Virus record (IMG/VR): IMGVR_UViG_3300006028_000010
Coordinates: 36,330-100,329 of that record
Direction: 5' to 3' (one strand)
DNA from: a virus
DNA: 64,000 nucleotides
How positions within the stretch are numbered: position 1 is the first letter of the stretch; each line of letters begins with the position of its first letter. Below, in pieces: positions 35,003-44,236 of this stretch. The translations under genes were made by a program, and so were the position numbers. The notes beneath the pieces are model-generated. The model was not told the origin of the DNA, ran no database searches, and saw nothing but the letters and a program-made list of their open reading frames with translations.

Positions 35003-35341
35003 TTAGCCCGAGAAGTACCGCAAGGGGACCTGCATACCCGGCAGCCACCCGGTGAACGGGGACTGGAACTCGGTGGGCAACCCCCACACCCGCCACACCG
35101 TGCCATCATCAAGAGTGATCGTGTCCGAGTTACGGATATCGGACCCGGAAGGTGCGAACAGAATGGTGCGGGACACCACAATGTCGTGCTCGTAGGTTTC
35201 CAACTCGAAAGTGGACCGGGTTTTCGACGCGAGACTGATCGCGCATCCCGGTAACCGGTACGAGCTGACAATCGTGTAATCCCCGTTACGGTCCGCTGCG
35301 CGATGATTCACCGTCACCGTGATCGAATGGAGGAAAAACAC
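35003..35341 (-). CDS. Head-tail stopper (head closure) protein
   Basis: 112 residues: beta barrel-like, with ITLDDGTVWRVWGLPTEFQSPFTGW. This D-G-x-x-W-x-V-G-x-P pattern is typical of small head closure proteins. The start GTG overlaps the preceding stop. Sits between adaptor and gp10-like genes as in other siphophages. Confidence 0.75.
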   Translation of the reverse strand: MFFLHSITVTVNHRAADRNGDYTIVSSYRLPGCAISLASKTRSTFELETYEHDIVVSRTILFAPSGSDIRNSDTITLDDGTVWRVWGLPTEFQSPFTGWLPGMQVPLRYFSG

Positions 35342-35968
35342 TCACCCACCCCGCAGTTCCAGCGAGGACATCGGAGCGGGCTGATAGGCGGCCAGGATGC
35401 TTTTCTCGGCGCTCGTCAGCGCCATCGGGCCCTGCACGGCGATGTCCGACAACCGGTACCCGTAGTCACCGACGTTTTCCGAGACGACACCACCCATGCT
35501 GGGGGCGGTGATGAGGCGGGTCACCACGGAGCACACCACGGCCACCACATCTTCGGGGATTTCGGTGTAGCCGTGGGTGTAGGTCACCGCGAACATGGGT
35601 GTTTGCCACGCCAGGGTGTCGGTCATCTCCTCCGGCATGTTGATGACGTAGTTCCCGGAGGTGAGTAGCCATATTTCGTTGGACCCGTCCCAGAACCATG
35701 CGGGGAACGGCGCCGGGTCGCCGTCCCGCTGCAACCAGACCCGCACGTCGTCAACCGAAATAACCGGCTGGTTGGGTAAACGCAGCCGGGATCCCACCGG
35801 GCGGATGTTCGCGGTGGATTGGGTGGCGGTGAATGTTTGTTTCGTGAACCGGCGGACCGCTGCGGATGCGTCCGCGAGTAGCGCGGTGACCCGGATGGGT
35901 TCCACGGAGATCGTTGATGGCAGCCGGTTGGTGACGTCCCGTACTTGCGCGAGCGGAGGCAACCCCAC
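35342..35968 (-). CDS. Head-tail adaptor (HK97 gp6-like)
   Basis: 208 residues from a GTG at 35968 (GAGGGGGTGG upstream; TTG at 35983 also open). N-terminal helices (ALLADASAAVRRFTKQTF), the strand-rich insert (VISVDDVRVWLQRDGDP), VTYTHGYTEIPEDVVAVVCSVV, and a C-terminal helical segment ending YQPAPMSSLELRGG. The YTHG(Y/F)-IP-D motif is typical of this family. Binds the portal ring. Confidence 0.85.
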   Translation of the reverse strand: MGLPPLAQVRDVTNRLPSTISVEPIRVTALLADASAAVRRFTKQTFTATQSTANIRPVGSRLRLPNQPVISVDDVRVWLQRDGDPAPFPAWFWDGSNEIWLLTSGNYVINMPEEMTDTLAWQTPMFAVTYTHGYTEIPEDVVAVVCSVVTRLITAPSMGGVVSENVGDYGYRLSDIAVQGPMALTSAEKSILAAYQPAPMSSLELRGG

Positions 35969-35995
35969 CAGCCACCCCCTCAATCAAGGTTGTTT

Positions 35996-37030
35996 TCAGA
36001 CCGTGGTCAGGCGGCGGGATGTGGGGACCAGGGATTCAGCCGCCGCGACCCACCGCTCGAGGTCGGTGTCGGTGTCCAACCGGTCCGCGATGCCTCTGGC
36101 CCGGGTCGACGCGGCCAGCCACTCCCGGGGGGTGGTGAGCCGCTGCAACGCTGCTACCCACGCCGACAGATCATCCCGGTCGCAGAACGTGCCCCCATCG
36201 CCCAACGCCTCCACCAAACCCGCAGTGGGATGCGCAATGGTGGGGATACCGGAACACGCCGCCTCAACCCCAGCCCGGCCGTAGCTTTCGTACGAGCTGG
36301 GCATCAACAGGATCCGGGTGCGGGCATACACCTTACGGGGCATGTCATGCGCCGCCACATGTGGAATGATCTCAACATTCGGCAGGCCATAACGGATGTC
36401 CTGCGTGCCGTAGGCGCCCCGCACACCCAGAAACTTCAGCCGAGGGAACCGGGCCGCCAACGCGTAAAACACGTCAGAACCCTTCTCCTCAAACAAGTTA
36501 ACCAACGTGACATGCCCTGTGGCGGCCGACGGGGGCTTCACCCGGTACCGGTCCCGAACGATCGGCGGGTGCACCACAATCCCCCGCGGTGGGGTGTCGT
36601 TGTGGTGTGTTCGCCACCACAACTCAGCATCGGCGCGCATCCACTCCGTGTTATAAACCGCGAGCCTGCAACCCCACCGCAGGTCAGCGAAACTCTTCGA
36701 ATGCCCATTGTGCACGATAACGGCGACCGGGATTTTGTGCATGTCACCCAAGATGCTCGCCCGTAGCGTGTTCTCCAGGTAGGTAACAATCAAATCTGGT
36801 GGATGCTCTGACTCAACCCAACGTATCGGATCGTACTGATCCTGATAGGGAAATACTGTCACGCCTTCATAGGTGTACGGTCCGGTGGCGAACATCGGGT
36901 GCGGCGTTGACAATTGCACCGAACACTGATGCCCGCTGGCCACCAACGCTTTCAGCAACTCACTAGACATGACCTCCGCGCCGGCACAGTGATGCGGCAA
37001 CCAGAGGTGCGCGCAGCACAGGACCCGCAC
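35996..37030 (-). CDS. Glycosyltransferase, GT4-like
   Basis: 344 residues. Two Rossmann-like halves: N-terminal MRVLCCAHLWLPHHCAGAEVM and HPPDLIVTYLENTLRASI, C-terminal GHVTLVNLFEEKGSDVFYALAARFP and the donor-binding PSSYESYGRAGVEAACSGIPTIA with the E-x7-E type pattern of GT4 enzymes. Placed between capsid and adaptor genes. It probably transfers a sugar to a virion protein or host target; substrate unknown. Two more glycosyltransferases and an epimerase lie at 50-54 kb. Confidence 0.85.
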   Translation of the reverse strand: MRVLCCAHLWLPHHCAGAEVMSSELLKALVASGHQCSVQLSTPHPMFATGPYTYEGVTVFPYQDQYDPIRWVESEHPPDLIVTYLENTLRASILGDMHKIPVAVIVHNGHSKSFADLRWGCRLAVYNTEWMRADAELWWRTHHNDTPPRGIVVHPPIVRDRYRVKPPSAATGHVTLVNLFEEKGSDVFYALAARFPRLKFLGVRGAYGTQDIRYGLPNVEIIPHVAAHDMPRKVYARTRILLMPSSYESYGRAGVEAACSGIPTIAHPTAGLVEALGDGGTFCDRDDLSAWVAALQRLTTPREWLAASTRARGIADRLDTDTDLERWVAAAESLVPTSRRLTTV

Positions 37031-37057
37031 GTGTGGCCCCCTTGATCCAACCCTAGA

Positions 37058-38308
37058 TCACCCCGTAGAGGGGAGTGGCTCACCTGGGTGAAACGTGGCC
37101 CAGTAACGACACCTCTTATTGCAGTAAGTAGCCCCACGGCGGCGGCCTGGTGCTATCTCTGTACCGCACGCAGGGCAGTGCCTGTAGGCAGGATCACCAG
37201 GGTAGTTCGGGTTATTTCGTTTGTAAATGTAGCACGACCTACAGCAGCCCTTTACTTGGATAAGGGCCGACTTGCCGCACAATGCACAAGGTAACCGTTC
37301 GCTAGAAACCGGGGGGACATCGTTCATTTTAATGAAATTTTCGATGTTCCGCCGAGACCCACGACTGCGCGAACCAGCGCGCCATTCAACAAGCAGTAAC
37401 GCATGCTTGGACACGTTGCATGTGGCGCAAGCTGGCAGGATGTTACCTATCCCACCTCGACCACCCCGAGAAACCGGCACCACATGGTCAATATGTAGTT
37501 TGTTCGGCCGATCCCCACAATAGGCGCAACACCCACCGTAGCGATTCACGAGACGACGCCAGTCGCGTTCTAGTACCGCGACAGTGAAAGGGTTGTCTCT
37601 CACTAGCCTACGTCGATTACGGCCCCATAGACGCATATACAACCTGTTGTTTTCGCGCCACACACGCTGCCCCTGGCGTTGACTACACTCCTTTGAGCAG
37701 TATTTCCAACGCACAAAGTCGCCAGGCGTGAAAACTGAGTCGCACTCCTGGCACATAACTTTATCGGGCAACGCCGAGCGACCCATAGTCGCGCGGGAGT
37801 AGCACAAGCTGCCACAATATTTTACATCAATTCGGCGATGATCCAGTGACTTCTTGCACCCGATATAGTTGCATTGACGACCGGCTTTCGGTGGACGCTT
37901 TCGGCCAGCATTACCGCCGCCGACTGCCCACGACTTGCATCTGTCTGAACAGTATTTCCGTTTACGGTCCGATTCAGCTGGAATTATCGTGTCACACGCC
38001 AAGCAAACACGATCACCAACTGGCAACCGCTTTACCTCAGGTGGGTGTTCCCGATACCAGTGAAGGCAAGCGGAAGAACAGAATCTTCGTTTCCAGTTTG
38101 CTTCCGCTGGTATCGCGGCGTCACACGCCAAGCATGCCCGCCCTGCCTGATTGATTCCATCTCGTTTACGCCGAAGTTCAACGAGTTCAACGGCACATGC
38201 TTCACATAACTGACGGTGAGCGCGGCGCTGTTGATCGCGCCTTACAATAAACTCACTAAGCGGCTTACACTCATTACACCTAGTGCAAACGTTGGTACGC
38301 TGGGACAT
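37058..38308 (-). CDS. Free-standing HNH homing endonuclease 2
   Basis: 416 residues, with at least five Cys4-type zinc-finger repeats of the form CxACDxxIPAExxxK(R)xFCSxxC (about 35-330) and an HNH core CAYCGDRPNKLHIDHVVPVSRGGRGGIGNILPACATCN near residue 245. Finger repeats continue after the core. Lower GC at third positions than flanking genes. Inserted between capsid and glycosyltransferase genes. Confidence 0.9.
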   Translation of the reverse strand: MSQRTNVCTRCNECKPLSEFIVRRDQQRRAHRQLCEACAVELVELRRKRDGINQAGRACLACDAAIPAEANWKRRFCSSACLHWYREHPPEVKRLPVGDRVCLACDTIIPAESDRKRKYCSDRCKSWAVGGGNAGRKRPPKAGRQCNYIGCKKSLDHRRIDVKYCGSLCYSRATMGRSALPDKVMCQECDSVFTPGDFVRWKYCSKECSQRQGQRVWRENNRLYMRLWGRNRRRLVRDNPFTVAVLERDWRRLVNRYGGCCAYCGDRPNKLHIDHVVPVSRGGRGGIGNILPACATCNVSKHALLLVEWRAGSRSRGSRRNIENFIKMNDVPPVSSERLPCALCGKSALIQVKGCCRSCYIYKRNNPNYPGDPAYRHCPACGTEIAPGRRRGATYCNKRCRYWATFHPGEPLPSTG

Positions 38309-38377
38309 GTTGGACCTGCACTCTCAGGTTCGACATGTCCCAGCGGGCTGGCCTAATCGCTTGCCGGGGCCTTACTC
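38309..38377 (-). ncRNA. Two-hairpin leader of HNH gene 2
   Basis: Opens AGTAAGGCCCCGG on the minus strand, about 15 nt after the capsid stop. Hairpin 1 is weaker than in the others (CCC/GGG, AGCG/CGCT). Hairpin 2 is ACCTG-AGAGTG-CAGGT, enclosed by GGGACATG and CATGTCCC so that the start codon lies in the outer stem. Confidence 0.65.
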
Positions 38378-38392
38378 CGTCGATCTGGACCA

Positions 38393-39352
38393 CTAGCTGG
38401 AAGCGCTACCCGCAGTAAGCACTCCGAAAGGAAATCGCGTGGCCGAGTTAGCGTTCAACGCGGTCACCGGGTTCACCGTCGCGAACGCTAACCTCATGAC
38501 CACACGCATGATGCTGCCGTCCATCTGGACCGCGTTGTAAATAATTTTGCCGTCAGCATCATTGATGGTGCCCTGATCAAAGATCTTAAAGGTGATATCT
38601 TGCCGGGTGCCGATAATGGCCTTGGACCAGTCCCCGACGAGCAGGTCCGCGACGCTGGGATCCCACGCGCCGTTCGCGACCTCGGTCATGGGGTAGCCGT
38701 ACAGGCTGCCACCGCGACCGTTTTGCAGGTCAGGCTCATAAATGGGGTCACCGGAACCGGTGGACCGGATCCGCAGCAGACGCCACTTGAACCCGGGCCT
38801 AATCAACCATCCGTTGATGTTGGTGTAGCCGTCGAGGGCTACTTTCTCCGCGAGAAGCGCCACACTGGCCGGGACATCAGCAGTCGTGTCAGCGACCGTG
38901 TTCCCCGCGGCGATAGCAGCTGGGATAAGAGCCTGGGACCACGTAGCTGGCTTGTTCACACCGAACAGGCAGGCTTGGTCGATGGCTTTGCCGAGGGCTT
39001 CAACGAGACGGGGGCGGACTTCATCCCACAACGGGACACTGGTGTCCGCCATGTACGCGTCGGGAATCGGCACGAGAGCGGCCAGTTCCTCAACCACCAG
39101 CGAAACGTTCTTCCACTCAAGGTTCGTGGATTGCTTGAGACCGGAATCCCCAGACACGAAATAGGCTTGGGGTAGGACGTCGAGCACGGCGAGCCGCTGG
39201 GTGCGGGTGGACATGGGCACGCTGCGCGCCATGTTCAGCACCGCGGATTGGGTGGGGAGTTCCTGGATGATGTCCTCGGACAACGGTTCCGGGACGAGGG
39301 GGTCGGTGGTGGGCGGTGTCGCCCTGGTGATTCCCGTGTTGTAGGTAGGCAC
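38393..39352 (-). CDS. Major capsid protein, HK97 fold
   Basis: 319 residues. N-arm with EDIIQELPTQSAVLNMARSVPMST, the E-loop region (VEELAALVPIPDAYMADTSVPLWDEVRPRLVEALGKAID), GVNKPATW, and the P-domain (GDWSKAIIGTRQDITFKI, VVMRLAFATVNP). This is the standard order for HK97-type capsids without a protease domain. Followed by an HNH gene and a glycosyltransferase; preceded by the scaffold. Confidence 0.9.
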   Translation of the reverse strand: MPTYNTGITRATPPTTDPLVPEPLSEDIIQELPTQSAVLNMARSVPMSTRTQRLAVLDVLPQAYFVSGDSGLKQSTNLEWKNVSLVVEELAALVPIPDAYMADTSVPLWDEVRPRLVEALGKAIDQACLFGVNKPATWSQALIPAAIAAGNTVADTTADVPASVALLAEKVALDGYTNINGWLIRPGFKWRLLRIRSTGSGDPIYEPDLQNGRGGSLYGYPMTEVANGAWDPSVADLLVGDWSKAIIGTRQDITFKIFDQGTINDADGKIIYNAVQMDGSIMRVVMRLAFATVNPVTALNANSATRFPFGVLTAGSASS

Positions 39353-39416
39353 GAGGCCCGTCTCCTGTCTTTATGGCGCAGCTAGGAGCCGGGCTTGGGC
39401 CTGGCTGCTGCTGGGG

Positions 39417-39983
39417 TTAGTGCCCGTACCCGGCGAGCCCGCGGAGCAGCTCATCGCGTGATTGCTGCGCGGGGGTGTGGGGTCGGGTGCCTTGTTTGAG
39501 GTCCGCTGGTTTGGGCTCTGGGGTTTTGATGTCTTTGGCGAGTTCTTTGGCTTGCTCCAGCGCTTCCGCCTCATCCGCGGCGGTGATGTATTTCATGTAT
39601 TTCGGGGGCAGCCCAGCGGCTTCCGCCGCGCCGCGCCGGATCTCGGCTACCCGGAAACCCTGTAATTCGACTTGCGCGGAAGCCAGCTGGTCGTTGAGTT
39701 TCTCAACTTCGCTTTTTTGGGCGTCTTGCATCTTGTCGAACTCGGTGGCCTTCTTTTTGAGCCCGTCGTAGTCAGCGAACTTTTTGCGTTCCCTGGCCAG
39801 CCGGTCGGTGAGGAGCCGGTCAACGTCGGCCTGGGTGAATGTTTTGTTGTCGTCTTTGCGGTCCGGTTCCCTCGGCTGGTCCTGGTTGGTGTCGTCGCGC
39901 TGGGCGCGCGGGTCACTGTCCTGGTCGTTTTGCTGGGGTTCCGTGGTTCCGCCCTCGTTTTCGGGGGCGTCGTCGTCTGCCAT
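39417..39983 (-). CDS. Capsid scaffolding protein
   Basis: 188 residues from the ATG at 39983 with GGAGA upstream. Acidic N-terminus (DDDAPENEGG), a coiled-coil middle (QADVDRLLTDRLARERKKFADYDGLKKKATEF) and a charged C-terminus (RDELLRGLAGYGH). The domain order and position before the capsid gene are typical for DUF4355-like scaffolds. Confidence 0.85.
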   Translation of the reverse strand: MADDDAPENEGGTTEPQQNDQDSDPRAQRDDTNQDQPREPDRKDDNKTFTQADVDRLLTDRLARERKKFADYDGLKKKATEFDKMQDAQKSEVEKLNDQLASAQVELQGFRVAEIRRGAAEAAGLPPKYMKYITAADEAEALEQAKELAKDIKTPEPKPADLKQGTRPHTPAQQSRDELLRGLAGYGH

Positions 39984-40076
39984 GTGGTTCTCCGTAAGCC
40001 CGTCGGCATTGCTCCGGCCTTCAGCGCGGCCGTGGCGCGTCAACCCGCCTATTTGCGGGGCGTCTTCAGTGAGGGG

Positions 40077-40313
40077 TCAGGAACGCAGGGTGCCGTCCGG
40101 TCGCCAGTTCGCGGGTATCTTCCCGAGTTGATTCATGGCCCTGGCACGCTTATAGACGTGCTTTCGTTCCACCGGGGTCCTGGCAAGGTTGATGGCCGAG
40201 TCCAGGTCGGAGCTGTCAGCGATGGGGAACCGTGGCGGGCCGCCGTCCTTGCCGGGCAGCGCCTTACCCTGCTTCAGCAACTGACGTCGCGCCTCAGCGT
40301 TGTGGTTACCCAC
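40077..40313 (-). CDS. Small head-region protein
   Basis: 78 residues from the GTG at 40313 (GGGAGG upstream). Contains GPPRFPIADSSDLDSAINLARTP and KRARAMNQLGKIPANW. Similar RFPI-D-DL-AI sequences occur in small phage proteins and in the end of some MuF-linked proteins. Function unknown. The start overlaps the MuF-like stop region. Confidence 0.65.
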   Translation of the reverse strand: MGNHNAEARRQLLKQGKALPGKDGGPPRFPIADSSDLDSAINLARTPVERKHVYKRARAMNQLGKIPANWRPDGTLRS

Positions 40314-40315
40314 GA

Positions 40316-41158
40316 TTAGCCTCCCGGGATCTCGCTGGGGCCGGTCCAATGCTGATCCCGCACAGCCAGGACAGGACCGAGTTCCCCATGGTTGTGCGTG
40401 ACGAGTATTTTGTGGTAATCAATAGGCCCGCTGGTGCCACCGGCCGACACGTACTTGTCACCTAAGTCCCGAGCTATCACAGCGTGCAACTCTTCAGCGG
40501 GCACTTCATCTGGGCGAGCACCACCGAAGAGGGGTTCCACGGCACAATCACAATTATTGTGGATAGGAAGCAGGTCACCACGGCTGTACCGCCGGGTTGA
40601 CGCTAAAACACACAGCGCGCAAGAATGCGGACCAGTAAGAACGCGGCGATAACCAGTAACGCGTCGATCATTCCGCATCACCTCTCGGGCAGTGTGCGTT
40701 TTGGCCAGCTGCAAATCGGTGGCCGCGATGCTCTGCGCCCGCCGCCCACCAGCAGCCACCGCCACATCAAACGGTTTACCGCGGGACAGATCGGTCCACA
40801 CCTGAACGTAGGGCCGCCGATACACCTCGGTCGGGGCGACGCCACGCAGCCCGCTCAACGCATCCTGAGAGATGCCCACGGGGGCGGTGCTGCCCCCACC
40901 GGCAGCGGCTATCACCTGCGCAAGATAAGCGCTGGTCACACCCGCCATGACCTGCTGGGCAGCCAACACAGTGGGCACCACCGACAAAACGAACGCCTCA
41001 GCCGCGGCATCCCGATAATCACCCTGAGCGGCGTACATCATGGCCACAAAACCCAGCAGCCGGGACCTCAACGCGGTGGTAGCCGCGAAATAGGCGGCGG
41101 TCATGGCCGCTGTGCTGGCGTCCTGGGGTTGCGGCGGCGGATTGGGAGGGGCGGTCAC
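40316..41158 (-). CDS. MuF-like minor capsid protein
   Basis: 280 residues. Helical N-terminus (about 1-130), then the MuF domain: TDLQLAKTHTAREVMRND, GYRRVLTGPHSCALCVLASTRRYSRGDLLPIHNNCDCAVEPLFGG with the Cys-His cluster. The C-terminal 60 residues (EELHAVIARDLGDKYV, KILVTHNHGELGPVLAV) are a short tail often seen in such proteins. GTGA overlap with the portal stop. Confidence 0.85.
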   Translation of the reverse strand: MTAPPNPPPQPQDASTAAMTAAYFAATTALRSRLLGFVAMMYAAQGDYRDAAAEAFVLSVVPTVLAAQQVMAGVTSAYLAQVIAAAGGGSTAPVGISQDALSGLRGVAPTEVYRRPYVQVWTDLSRGKPFDVAVAAGGRRAQSIAATDLQLAKTHTAREVMRNDRRVTGYRRVLTGPHSCALCVLASTRRYSRGDLLPIHNNCDCAVEPLFGGARPDEVPAEELHAVIARDLGDKYVSAGGTSGPIDYHKILVTHNHGELGPVLAVRDQHWTGPSEIPGG

Positions 41159-43911
41159 GGCTGCGAACTAATGGCAGGACCAGACGGTCGCACCCTTTCA
41201 GCGGCAGCGCTACCAGCGGGCAGCCCCATAGCCCGAGCGACCGCCTGGGCGGGAACCGCGGCACCACCAGGGGCACCAGCCGGCTTAGGCGCATTGAACG
41301 GCGCCGCCGGTGGAGACAGAATCGAGTTCAGCATGGCGTCCGATGCCCGTTCCGACTGCATCCGATCAATCTGGCTGGGCGTGAACGGTAACAAACTCAT
41401 CCGGGTACGCCACGGAACCCCCGCAGTGACCAGCTGCACATTCGCCGCTGCCATCTCCATCAACGTCCGGAACTGGGGGTCCTGCCAGATCACTTCGCAA
41501 TCATCGGGGACGGTTTTGCCTTGCACCATCCCCGCGAGCTGATACACGGTCTCCCACGATTCCCCGAATTCGGCGCTGCGTTCGGTGACCTTGCTGGTCA
41601 GGCCGGTTTCGGCGGCGGCCAAGGCGTCGCCGCTGTTGTGTGTTGCGATAAATGCATCGGTCACGCAGAACAGATGCGATGGGCCTGTTACAGTGATGCA
41701 CCGCACCGGCACAGAATCAACCGGGTCGCATGACACGATGAACCGTTGGAATACCTTCTGCTGCCCTGAGCTACTGAACTCAGTGTTCTGGAGTGCCGCT
41801 TTGCGCGCCAACCGGAACACTGGGTCGCGGGCCGACCATACCAAACGCCAACGATCCCCCGCGATTCCCTTGCTTTTTGACGTGAACCGGCCCTTTCGCA
41901 ACATCACCTTGTGTCCAAGGGACTGAATCAAGCGCGCGGCGTCTGTAGATAGCCGCTCATCATGGAAGCCTAGCTCCATTCCACCCTGGCCACGTTTCAC
42001 GGTGCCATCGGTGTCCATCAACCCTTGCAGCAACGCAAGCCGCTGCTTAAATGATCCGTGGAAGTACTCCTCGGGAATGTGCTTATTCTTCCACAATCCT
42101 GCAAGTTTAAGCCGCGCCACGAATGACCGGTTGGACCTAGCCGGAAGTTGGCTCGGACGCCCATGATACTTGTCCAGCTGCCGAACGCGATCACACTCCA
42201 TGCAATGCCTGCTGATCGTGTGAGTACCCTTTGGCTGTCCCCGATCGTGCCCATAAGGACACAGATCCGGGTCATGCCGGATACAGATATGCATACAGTT
42301 CCGGTGTTCGTGATCAGTGTAGGGGCGTACATCCACACGCTCACCACAGTCACGTAAGTGCGTGGCCATCTCCGCAGCGTCATCAACATGTGATGTGATC
42401 AGGCCGTTCACTCGGTCACCGTCACCGAGCCACACACCTAGTACATAGGGATGGATCAAGTACTCACGTTCCGGGCCATCGGGTGGTCCGGCCACCTCGA
42501 TGAAGTGGTTGTTCGTGCCCATGCTTGTGCGCAGCGACGCAGCTATCTGCTCCGTCGTCACCGTGGAGGTTTCCCGGAAAGCGCCTCGCAACTGTTTGCC
42601 CGTGTATCCAGTACCTCTGGTCGGCCGCCAGTACGGCCGTTGCGGATCACTGAAGTGGGTAGTTGTCCACAAGTGCGCTCCGTCAGCAACCACTGACGTA
42701 CCGTCAGAGAAGACGACTCTGTAGCAATCCCGATCGACGAAAATCGGAGAGATCGCTGTGACTTTCTGAACAGTGCCCGTCTCATCGAACACCGCATCAC
42801 CGATGGACACATCACCCATGGTGGTGCGCCCATCGGGGGTAGGAATGACCGTGTCGAGAGCTAGGGGAGCGTTGATAATTGATCCTAGCAGGTAGTGCGG
42901 CGGGGTGCGGGTGATAGCCGCTAGATGCTGCACATCGGCCTCGACCGCTTTCAGCACCGACGTCAGGTCGGCGGGTTGGAATTCCCCGAATTTCGCGGCG
43001 TCATCAGCCACGTTCCACAACAAATCAGCACCCGGGTCGAAACCCCCGGCGGGGTTACCGTTCTCATCCGTGAGATCCACGCCGGTGGCCCACCGTTGCC
43101 GATACGCTTGCATCGTGGAAATCACCATCCGGTCCAACACTTCAGTGTTGATCCGGTCCTGCACCGGTAGTACGTCCTCGAATTCGCCTAACGTGTTCCC
43201 ACCAAGGTCGGGGCAGCACATGAAGGGAACAACGGGGACCTCGCCGAGGGTGTTGACGGCGTACCCGTCGGGGTAGTCGTCGCTGACGTCTGGTTCCCAC
43301 GCGGCTTGGGTCCACATGTTGGTGGGGGGCTGTTTTTGGGTGCGGCCCCGGTAGTAGTGGATCGAGTCGGGTAGGTACAGCACGGCTTGCTGGCGGCTGT
43401 TGATGTCGTCCCACCACGTTTTGAGCGCGGCGAGCCGTTTCCGCCGGTTGGTGGGGGAGCTTTCGTGGATGACCTGCCGCGGGTCTTCACCTGTGACCAG
43501 CGGCTGCCCGGGGTGGTCCGGGTCTTCCCCGACGATGACGTACGCGCGGGACATGACGATCGCAGCCCTGTGTACGAGCCCGGAGTCGGCGTCGAGATGG
43601 TTGGACTGCCACCATCCCCAGGCTTGTTTGTCGAGGGTTTCGGAGCCGTCACCCCCGGTGCGGAACCCGGTGACTTTGAGGCGTTCCACCACGGACTCGG
43701 CGACCAGTTTGCAGAAGTTCGTTTTGCTCTGCTTCTGGAATTTGCGGTACGCCTCCCGCATCTTCATATTCCCGAAGGGCAGGGGGTGGTTACCGCGCCA
43801 GTAGTCGTCGAGGCGGTCCATGCGGGGGATGTCCCCGCCGAGGCGGGCCCCGAGGCGCAGTAGCCACCAGTCGGGGCTGTTGGGGGTTTTCGCGTCAGGC
43901 AGCACGCACAC
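41155..43911 (-). CDS. Portal protein interrupted by an intein
   Basis: 918 residues as translated; excision of residues 349-759 would leave about 507, the usual size of SPP1/HK97-type portals. N-extein: DYWRGNHPLPFG, RAAIVMSRAYVIVG, VVPFMCCPDLGG, ending YLLGSIINA. C-extein resumes at SGDALAAAETGLTSKV, giving NA-SGDAL across the joint as in intact portals. The intein must splice for packaging. The start is at 43911, 47 nt from the divergent XRE gene. Confidence 0.9.
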   Translation of the reverse strand: MCVLPDAKTPNSPDWWLLRLGARLGGDIPRMDRLDDYWRGNHPLPFGNMKMREAYRKFQKQSKTNFCKLVAESVVERLKVTGFRTGGDGSETLDKQAWGWWQSNHLDADSGLVHRAAIVMSRAYVIVGEDPDHPGQPLVTGEDPRQVIHESSPTNRRKRLAALKTWWDDINSRQQAVLYLPDSIHYYRGRTQKQPPTNMWTQAAWEPDVSDDYPDGYAVNTLGEVPVVPFMCCPDLGGNTLGEFEDVLPVQDRINTEVLDRMVISTMQAYRQRWATGVDLTDENGNPAGGFDPGADLLWNVADDAAKFGEFQPADLTSVLKAVEADVQHLAAITRTPPHYLLGSIINAPLALDTVIPTPDGRTTMGDVSIGDAVFDETGTVQKVTAISPIFVDRDCYRVVFSDGTSVVADGAHLWTTTHFSDPQRPYWRPTRGTGYTGKQLRGAFRETSTVTTEQIAASLRTSMGTNNHFIEVAGPPDGPEREYLIHPYVLGVWLGDGDRVNGLITSHVDDAAEMATHLRDCGERVDVRPYTDHEHRNCMHICIRHDPDLCPYGHDRGQPKGTHTISRHCMECDRVRQLDKYHGRPSQLPARSNRSFVARLKLAGLWKNKHIPEEYFHGSFKQRLALLQGLMDTDGTVKRGQGGMELGFHDERLSTDAARLIQSLGHKVMLRKGRFTSKSKGIAGDRWRLVWSARDPVFRLARKAALQNTEFSSSGQQKVFQRFIVSCDPVDSVPVRCITVTGPSHLFCVTDAFIATHNSGDALAAAETGLTSKVTERSAEFGESWETVYQLAGMVQGKTVPDDCEVIWQDPQFRTLMEMAAANVQLVTAGVPWRTRMSLLPFTPSQIDRMQSERASDAMLNSILSPPAAPFNAPKPAGAPGGAAVPAQAVARAMGLPAGSAAAERVRPSGPAISSQP
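41635..42867 (-). other. Class 3-like intein with LAGLIDADG endonuclease in the portal
   Basis: Portal residues 349-759 (411 aa). It begins PLALDTVIPTPDG with Pro, not Cys or Ser, at position 1. The block B region has Trp415 (GAHLWTTTH), block F has Cys738 (PVRCITV), and block G has Thr751 (FCVTDAFIATHN) before Ser+1. Trp-Cys-Thr with no N-terminal nucleophile is the signature of class 3 inteins, which initiate through the block F Cys. The middle has two LAGLIDADG motifs, YVLGVWLGDGD and ALLQGLMDTDG, and a Cys-rich insert (CPYGHD, HCMECDR) between them. It is inserted in a conserved portal motif. Confidence 0.85.
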
Positions 43912-43921
43912 CCCCTCGGCT

Positions 43922-43957
43922 GTGCCACCAGGGCACGAGTTGTGCTAGTGTTGTGTC
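43922..43957 (+). promoter_or_regulatory. Promoter/operator of the plus-strand XRE gene
   Basis: GTGCC-ACCAG-GGCAC (43922-43936) is a perfect inverted repeat and an operator candidate. TAGTGT at 43946-43951 sits 7 nt before the ATG at 43958, so the mRNA may be leaderless. No clear -35 is visible. Confidence 0.4.
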
Positions 43958-44212
43958 ATGAACGAACACCTGTTGACAAGCAGCCAGCTCGTTGCCCGGT
44001 TCCGAGCCATCCGGCGCAAACGTGGCATGTCCGCGCAGGATGTCGCTAACGCCACCGGCATCCCCAGGCATGTCATAGCAAGTCTTGAAACAGGGCGAAG
44101 GGCCACGCTCACCATCGATGAAGCGAAGGCCATAGCCGACGCACTCAACGCGGACCTCATCGCCTGCCTACAACCCGACCCGATCGAAGTGATCCCAGCA
44201 GTAACCGCTTAA
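43958..44212 (+). CDS. XRE-family helix-turn-helix regulator
   Basis: 84 residues. HTH at about 12-65: LVARFRAIRRKRGMSAQDVANATGIPRHVIASLE, then TGRRATLTIDEAKAIADALN. There is no effector domain. It is transcribed opposite to the flanking late genes (portal and terminase), a hallmark of a moron expressed in lysogeny. No Shine-Dalgarno; a leaderless start fits. It probably regulates itself and the following membrane gene. Confidence 0.85.
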   Translation: MNEHLLTSSQLVARFRAIRRKRGMSAQDVANATGIPRHVIASLETGRRATLTIDEAKAIADALNADLIACLQPDPIEVIPAVTA

Positions 44213-44236
44213 CAACAATTGCAGAACGGAATAATC

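Noticed and set aside
37058-38395. HNH genes inside group I introns
   Set aside because: Each flanking gene is intact and ends before the leader; no split coding sequence or recognisable P7 core was found.
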